Assembly: GCF_003031675.1 (NCBI RefSeq)
Contig: NZ_PYWX01000030.1
Span: 1 to 64,000, forward strand
Direction: 5' to 3'
DNA: 64,000 nt
Source: Pseudomonas palleroniana
GTDB lineage: Bacteria > Pseudomonadota > Gammaproteobacteria > Pseudomonadales > Pseudomonadaceae
The notes under the pieces were generated by a model. It was given only the letters and a program-made list of their open reading frames with translations, was not told where the DNA came from and ran no database searches. This document shows, in pieces, positions 60,672 to 64,000 of the stretch; the stretch's first letter is position 1, and each line of letters opens with the position of its first letter. Position numbers and translations under genes: made by a program.

Positions 60672-61609
60672 ATCCAGCCGCCTGCCTGCAACACAAAGAT
60701 CCCGATATTCGTGGTCACCGCCGCCATCAGCGTGGTGATCACGATAATCGCCGCCGCCAGTTCATGATTACCCTCGGCCGCCCTGGCCATCACGAAACTC
60801 GCAGCGGCCGTCGGCGCGCCGAAGTACAGAAACAGAATGCCCAGCTCCGGCCCCCGGAAGCCCAGCAACCAGGCGCCCAGCGTCGCCACCAGCGGCAAGC
60901 CGAGCATCTTTACCAGGCTGGCGCTGAGCGCCATGTTGCCACTCTTGCGCAGCGCTGCCAGCGACAAGGTGCCACCGATGCAGATCAACGCCAGCGGCAG
61001 GGTCATGTCCGCCAAATACCGGGCGCAAGACTCCAGCCAACCCGGCAGGCCGATCTTGAACATCGCAAACGGCGCGGCCGCAATCACGCTGATGATCAAC
61101 GGGTTGGCCAGCACACTTTTGCAGATACTCCACGGGTCGGACTTGATCACCGGGCTATACACCGCCAGCACGATGGTCGACAGCGTGTTGTAGAACAGGA
61201 TCACCAACGCCGCGAGGATAGCGCCCAGGGAAATGCCGTAGTCACCGTACATGCTGGCTGCCAGCGCCAGGCCGATGACCCCGTTGTTGCCGCGAAACGC
61301 ACCCTGGGTATAAATGCCCCGATCTTCACGCGGGCAACGAACAATCGCCCAACCCCAGGCCAATGCAAAGCTGAGCAAGGTGGCAACGGCAAAGTAGATC
61401 AGCAAACCCGGCTTGAGCGCCGAATGCAGGTCGGCATGCAGGATGCCCAGGAACAGCAGCGCCGGCATGGTGACGTTGAACACCAGGGACGAGGCCGTGT
61501 GGATAAAGTTGTCGTTGATCCAGTTGATGCGCTTGAGCAGCACACCGAGGAACAGCATGGCAAACACCGGCGCCGTGATGGTGAGAGTGGTGAAGAAAAT
61601 AGCCAGCAT
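60668..61609 (-). CDS. AEC (auxin efflux carrier) family transporter
   Basis: The 313-residue protein has ten hydrophobic segments in two five-helix halves, with the central GNNGVIGLALA motif. Bacterial AEC members move organic acids such as malonate or malate. The substrate is unknown here. It is convergent with and overlaps the PcaC-like gene by four bases, so there is no terminator between them. Confidence 0.9.
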   Translation of the reverse strand: MLAIFFTTLTITAPVFAMLFLGVLLKRINWINDNFIHTASSLVFNVTMPALLFLGILHADLHSALKPGLLIYFAVATLLSFALAWGWAIVRCPREDRGIYTQGAFRGNNGVIGLALAASMYGDYGISLGAILAALVILFYNTLSTIVLAVYSPVIKSDPWSICKSVLANPLIISVIAAAPFAMFKIGLPGWLESCARYLADMTLPLALICIGGTLSLAALRKSGNMALSASLVKMLGLPLVATLGAWLLGFRGPELGILFLYFGAPTAAASFVMARAAEGNHELAAAIIVITTLMAAVTTNIGIFVLQAGGWI

Positions 61610-61953
61610 GCCGGGGAGAACCTTGGTCGACGTCGTCAGGTAGCCAATGATAAGCCACCACAGGCCACCCCGTCCGGTTGTAGTGAGCGGGCTCGCCCCG
61701 CGCTGGGTGGCGCAGCCGCCCCAACGAGCCCTCCCAAGACGCTTCAGAAAGACCGAGGCGCCTGGGTTGAGGGCGAGGCACGCCCTAATACCAGCCAGTC
61801 AAGGCTTAACGCTGTCACTGTGGGAGGGGGCTTGCTCCCGATGGGCTGCGAAGCGGCCCTAATCCCAAGCGCTTCGGTCTTTCTGAAACACCGCGGCGAT
61901 TGGGGCGGCTTTGCCGCCCAGCGCGGGGCAAGCCCGCTCACTACAAGGCAAGT
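61610..61953. other. Intergenic region filled by REP elements
   Basis: This gap of about 340 bp between the AEC gene and garD is almost wholly occupied by the nested REP cluster described at 61679-61946. I see no gene and no convincing AEC promoter outside it. Confidence 0.8.
61679..61946. repeat. Nested composite REP cluster (families B and A)
   Basis: The outer pair is family B (GTAGTGAGCGGGCTCGCCCC at the left; inverted copy ending CCCGCTCACTAC at the right). Inside it are inverted copies of a flank, TTCAGAAAGACCGAGGCGC (about 61744-61762) and its near-complement (about 61870-61888). In the centre is a single family A copy GTGGGAGGGGGCTTGCTCCC (about 61820-61839) followed by GATGGGCTGCGAAGCGGCCC. 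Confidence 0.88.
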
Positions 61954-63507
61954 TCAGGTGATAGGCGCAGGATTGAACAGGGTGATGTCGTTATGCAGCT
62001 TATGCCGTTCGGCCCACGTCTGCTTCTTGCCGCTGGCCACGTCCAGGTAGAATTGAAACAACTCCCAGCCCAATTCCTCGATACTCGCGCGCCCTGTGGC
62101 AATGCGCCCGGCGTCGATATCGATGAGATCCGGCCAGCGCTGCGCCAACTCCGTGCGCGTCGACACTTTCACCACGGGCGCCATCGCCAGCCCATACGGC
62201 GTGCCACGCCCGGTGGTGAACACATGCAGGTTCATTCCCGCCGCCAGTTGCAAGGTGCCACACACAAAATCACTAGCCGGCGTGGCGCAAAAAATCAGAC
62301 CCTTGCCCTTGAATCGCTCGCCGGGGCCAAGCACGCCATTGATCGCACTGCTGCCGGATTTGACGATAGACCCCAAAGACTTCTCGACAATGTTCGACAA
62401 CCCGCCCTTCTTATTGCCTGGCGTGGTATTGGCGCTGCGATCCGCCTCGCCCTTGGCCAGGTAACGGTCGTACCAGTCCATTTCCCTGACCAGCTCCCGA
62501 GCAACGTCCTCGCTCTGTGCGCGAGAAGTCAGCAGGTAGATGGCGTCTCGGACTTCAGTCACTTCGGAAAACATCACCGTCGCCCCGGCCCGCAACAGCA
62601 AGTCCGAGGCGTACCCCAGCGCCGGGTTGGCGGTGATGCCGGAAAACGCATCACTGCCCCCGCATTGCATCCCCAGGATCAGCTCAGAGGCCGGCACGGT
62701 TTCACGACGACGCTGGTCGAGCTTCTTCAAGCGGGTTTCGGCCAGCGCCATGATCTGCTCGATCATTTCAGTGAAGCCGTGGCTGGCGTCCTGCAGGCGG
62801 TACAACCATGGCTCGCTCAGGTCGACGGAACTGTCGTGCTCATGCATCACTTGCCCGGCCTGCAATTTCTCGCAACCCAGGCTGATCACCAGCGCTTCGC
62901 CCCCCAGGTTGGGGTTGCGTGCCAGGTTGCGCACCGTGCGGATCGGGATATAGGCATCCGTCGCGGTGATCGCCACGCCGCAGCCGTAGCTGTGGGTGAG
63001 CGCCACCACGTCGTCAACGTGCGGATACTTGGGCAGCAATTCGTCCTTGATGCGCTTGACCGCATGATCCAGCACGCCCGTGACGCACTGCACCGTGGTG
63101 GTGATACCGAGGATATTGCGCGTCCCCACGGTACCATCGGCGTTGCGATAGCCCTCGAACGTAAAGCCCTCCAACGGCGCCTGGGTTTGCGGGACCTCGG
63201 TGGACAGCGGCAAGCTGTCCAGCGGTGGCGCGGTGGGCATGCGCAGTTGATCTTCCTGCACCCAACTGCCACGTGGAATCGGCGCCAAGGCATACCCGAT
63301 GGTCTGGCCATAACGAATGATCCGACCGCCTTCGGGAATATCTTCCAGGGTCACCTTGTGGCTCTGGGGAATAAACTCCAGCGTCACCAGGCCGTCCGCA
63401 AACTCGGTCCCGGCCGGTACCCCCTGATCGTTGACCACGATCACCACGTTGTCGCGCTCGTGCAAACGAATCGAGCGCGGCGAATCGGCATGTTCAATCA
63501 ATTGCAT
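61954..63507 (-). CDS. garD: Galactarate dehydratase
   Basis: The 517-residue enzyme of the UxaA/GarD family has an N-terminal SAF-like domain (about 1-95) and a long catalytic part ([18 protein letters not shown] near 118, then HSYGCGVAI near 170 and GLGCEKL-type SLGCEKLQ near 215). It dehydrates galactarate to 5-keto-4-deoxy-glucarate. The ATG at 63507 has GAGGGG upstream. A GTG one codon earlier is less likely. The sugar-acid permease gene lies 11 bp upstream on the same strand. Confidence 0.93.
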   Translation of the reverse strand: MQLIEHADSPRSIRLHERDNVVIVVNDQGVPAGTEFADGLVTLEFIPQSHKVTLEDIPEGGRIIRYGQTIGYALAPIPRGSWVQEDQLRMPTAPPLDSLPLSTEVPQTQAPLEGFTFEGYRNADGTVGTRNILGITTTVQCVTGVLDHAVKRIKDELLPKYPHVDDVVALTHSYGCGVAITATDAYIPIRTVRNLARNPNLGGEALVISLGCEKLQAGQVMHEHDSSVDLSEPWLYRLQDASHGFTEMIEQIMALAETRLKKLDQRRRETVPASELILGMQCGGSDAFSGITANPALGYASDLLLRAGATVMFSEVTEVRDAIYLLTSRAQSEDVARELVREMDWYDRYLAKGEADRSANTTPGNKKGGLSNIVEKSLGSIVKSGSSAINGVLGPGERFKGKGLIFCATPASDFVCGTLQLAAGMNLHVFTTGRGTPYGLAMAPVVKVSTRTELAQRWPDLIDIDAGRIATGRASIEELGWELFQFYLDVASGKKQTWAERHKLHNDITLFNPAPIT

Positions 63508-63518
63508 CACACGGCCCC

Positions 63519-64000
63519 TCAGGAATGCGCTTCGGACAGATGGGTCAGCTCAGGCCCCTTGCTTGGAGGCTCTTTGAGTACTACACGCTTGATCGGGCCA
63601 ACGATGACCAGGTAGCTGAACACCGCCACCAGCGCGTTGGCGCCGACAAACACCAGGGCCCACTTGAACGAGCCGGTGGTGCTGATGATGTAACCGATGA
63701 CGATCGGCGTGGTGATCGACGCGAGGTTACCGAAGGTATTGAACAAGCCGCCACTGAGGCCGGCGATCTGTTTCGGCGAGGTGTCGGACACCACCGCCCA
63801 CCCCAGTGCGCCAACGCCCTTGCCGAAGAACGCGAGGGCCATGAAGCCGACCACCATCCATTCGATATCCACGTAGTTGCAGGCCACGATACTGCTGGAA
63901 ATCAACAGCCCGCCAATGATCGGCGCCTTGCGCGCGAAGGTCAGCGAATGGCCCCTGCGCAGCAGGTAATCGGAAATCACCCCACCGAGCACGCCGCCGA
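63519..64000 (-). CDS. MFS sugar-acid permease, 3' part (partial)
   Basis: Only the C-terminal part (about 160 residues) lies in the window, and the gene runs off the right edge. It has about five hydrophobic segments and the [14 protein letters not shown] loop typical of the anion:cation symporter family (galactarate/glucarate permeases such as GudP/GarP). Position before garD fits galactarate uptake. The start is not seen. Confidence 0.85.
   Translation of the reverse strand, partial: GGVLGGVISDYLLRRGHSLTFARKAPIIGGLLISSSIVACNYVDIEWMVVGFMALAFFGKGVGALGWAVVSDTSPKQIAGLSGGLFNTFGNLASITTPIVIGYIISTTGSFKWALVFVGANALVAVFSYLVIVGPIKRVVLKEPPSKGPELTHLSEAHS

Noticed and set aside
60584..62050. A 488-codon plus-strand frame across the AEC gene
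   Set aside because: It is antisense to a well-formed transporter and then runs through REP repeats.

Overview
The window reads as core chromosome of a fluorescent Pseudomonas (P. fluorescens group). The evidence is high GC, gene content and gene order that follow the P. aeruginosa PAO1 map over long stretches (from memory), and many Pseudomonas-type REP palindromes. I see no prophage, transposase, CRISPR array, rRNA or tRNA. Most large antisense ORFs are GC-rich shadows of the genes listed here.

Layout. 1-6.2 kb: a DUF1302/DUF1329 envelope pair, an AlkK-like acyl-CoA ligase and a LysE exporter. 6.3-9.1 kb: D-2-hydroxyacid dehydrogenase, rsmC and a Gdt1/TMEM165-type exporter behind a yybP-ykoY (Mn2+) riboswitch. 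9.3-16.8 kb: an M48 lipoprotein peptidase, a chemoreceptor with a FliA-type promoter, an unusual SRAP protein with two small partners, an acyltransferase, YajG and three small unknown genes. 16.8-22.6 kb: mqo behind a leader of about 0.7 kb, a PA4642-like gene, a cupin, hpt, upp and uraA. 22.7-27.6 kb: hisC, hisD, hisG, murA and ibaG on the minus strand. 27.7-30.8 kb: mlaFEDCB. 31.0-38.1 kb: kdsD-kdsC-lptC-lptA-lptB-rpoN-hpf-ptsN-rapZ-ptsO. 38.1-41.9 kb: a Fur-box-headed fagA-fumC-orfX-sodA operon with a ZIP transporter gene behind it. 42.0-52.4 kb: pmbA, darP, tldD, a nitrilase-family amidase, yhdP, rng and maf. 52.5-55.2 kb: mreBCD. 55.5-58.7 kb: gatCAB. 58.8-61.6 kb: an RlpA-like lipoprotein, a CaCA antiporter, a PcaC-like protein and an AEC carrier. 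61.9-64 kb: galactarate dehydratase and the 3' part of an MFS sugar-acid permease.

The main theme is envelope construction: Kdo synthesis and LPS transport (kdsD/kdsC/lptCAB), retrograde phospholipid transport (mla, with YhdP as an intermembrane lipid-transport protein), peptidoglycan (murA) and shape (mreBCD). The nitrogen PTS and sigma-54 genes sit in the same array. A second theme is metal and iron stress: fumC and Mn-SOD under a Fur box, a ZIP transporter, and a Mn riboswitch on a Gdt1 exporter.

No complete unknown system is evident. The best leads are: (1) a SRAP protein whose catalytic Asn and His appear exchanged; (2) overlapping sigma-70 and sigma-54 promoter motifs in front of rpoN; (3) an mreC 5' end where the best ribosome-binding site precedes a non-canonical start; (4) a REP palindrome that writes the C-terminus of Mqo, and a nested multi-family REP cluster; (5) an RlpA-like protein with Asn at a catalytic Asp position; and (6) the long mqo leader with a perfect 18-bp palindrome.
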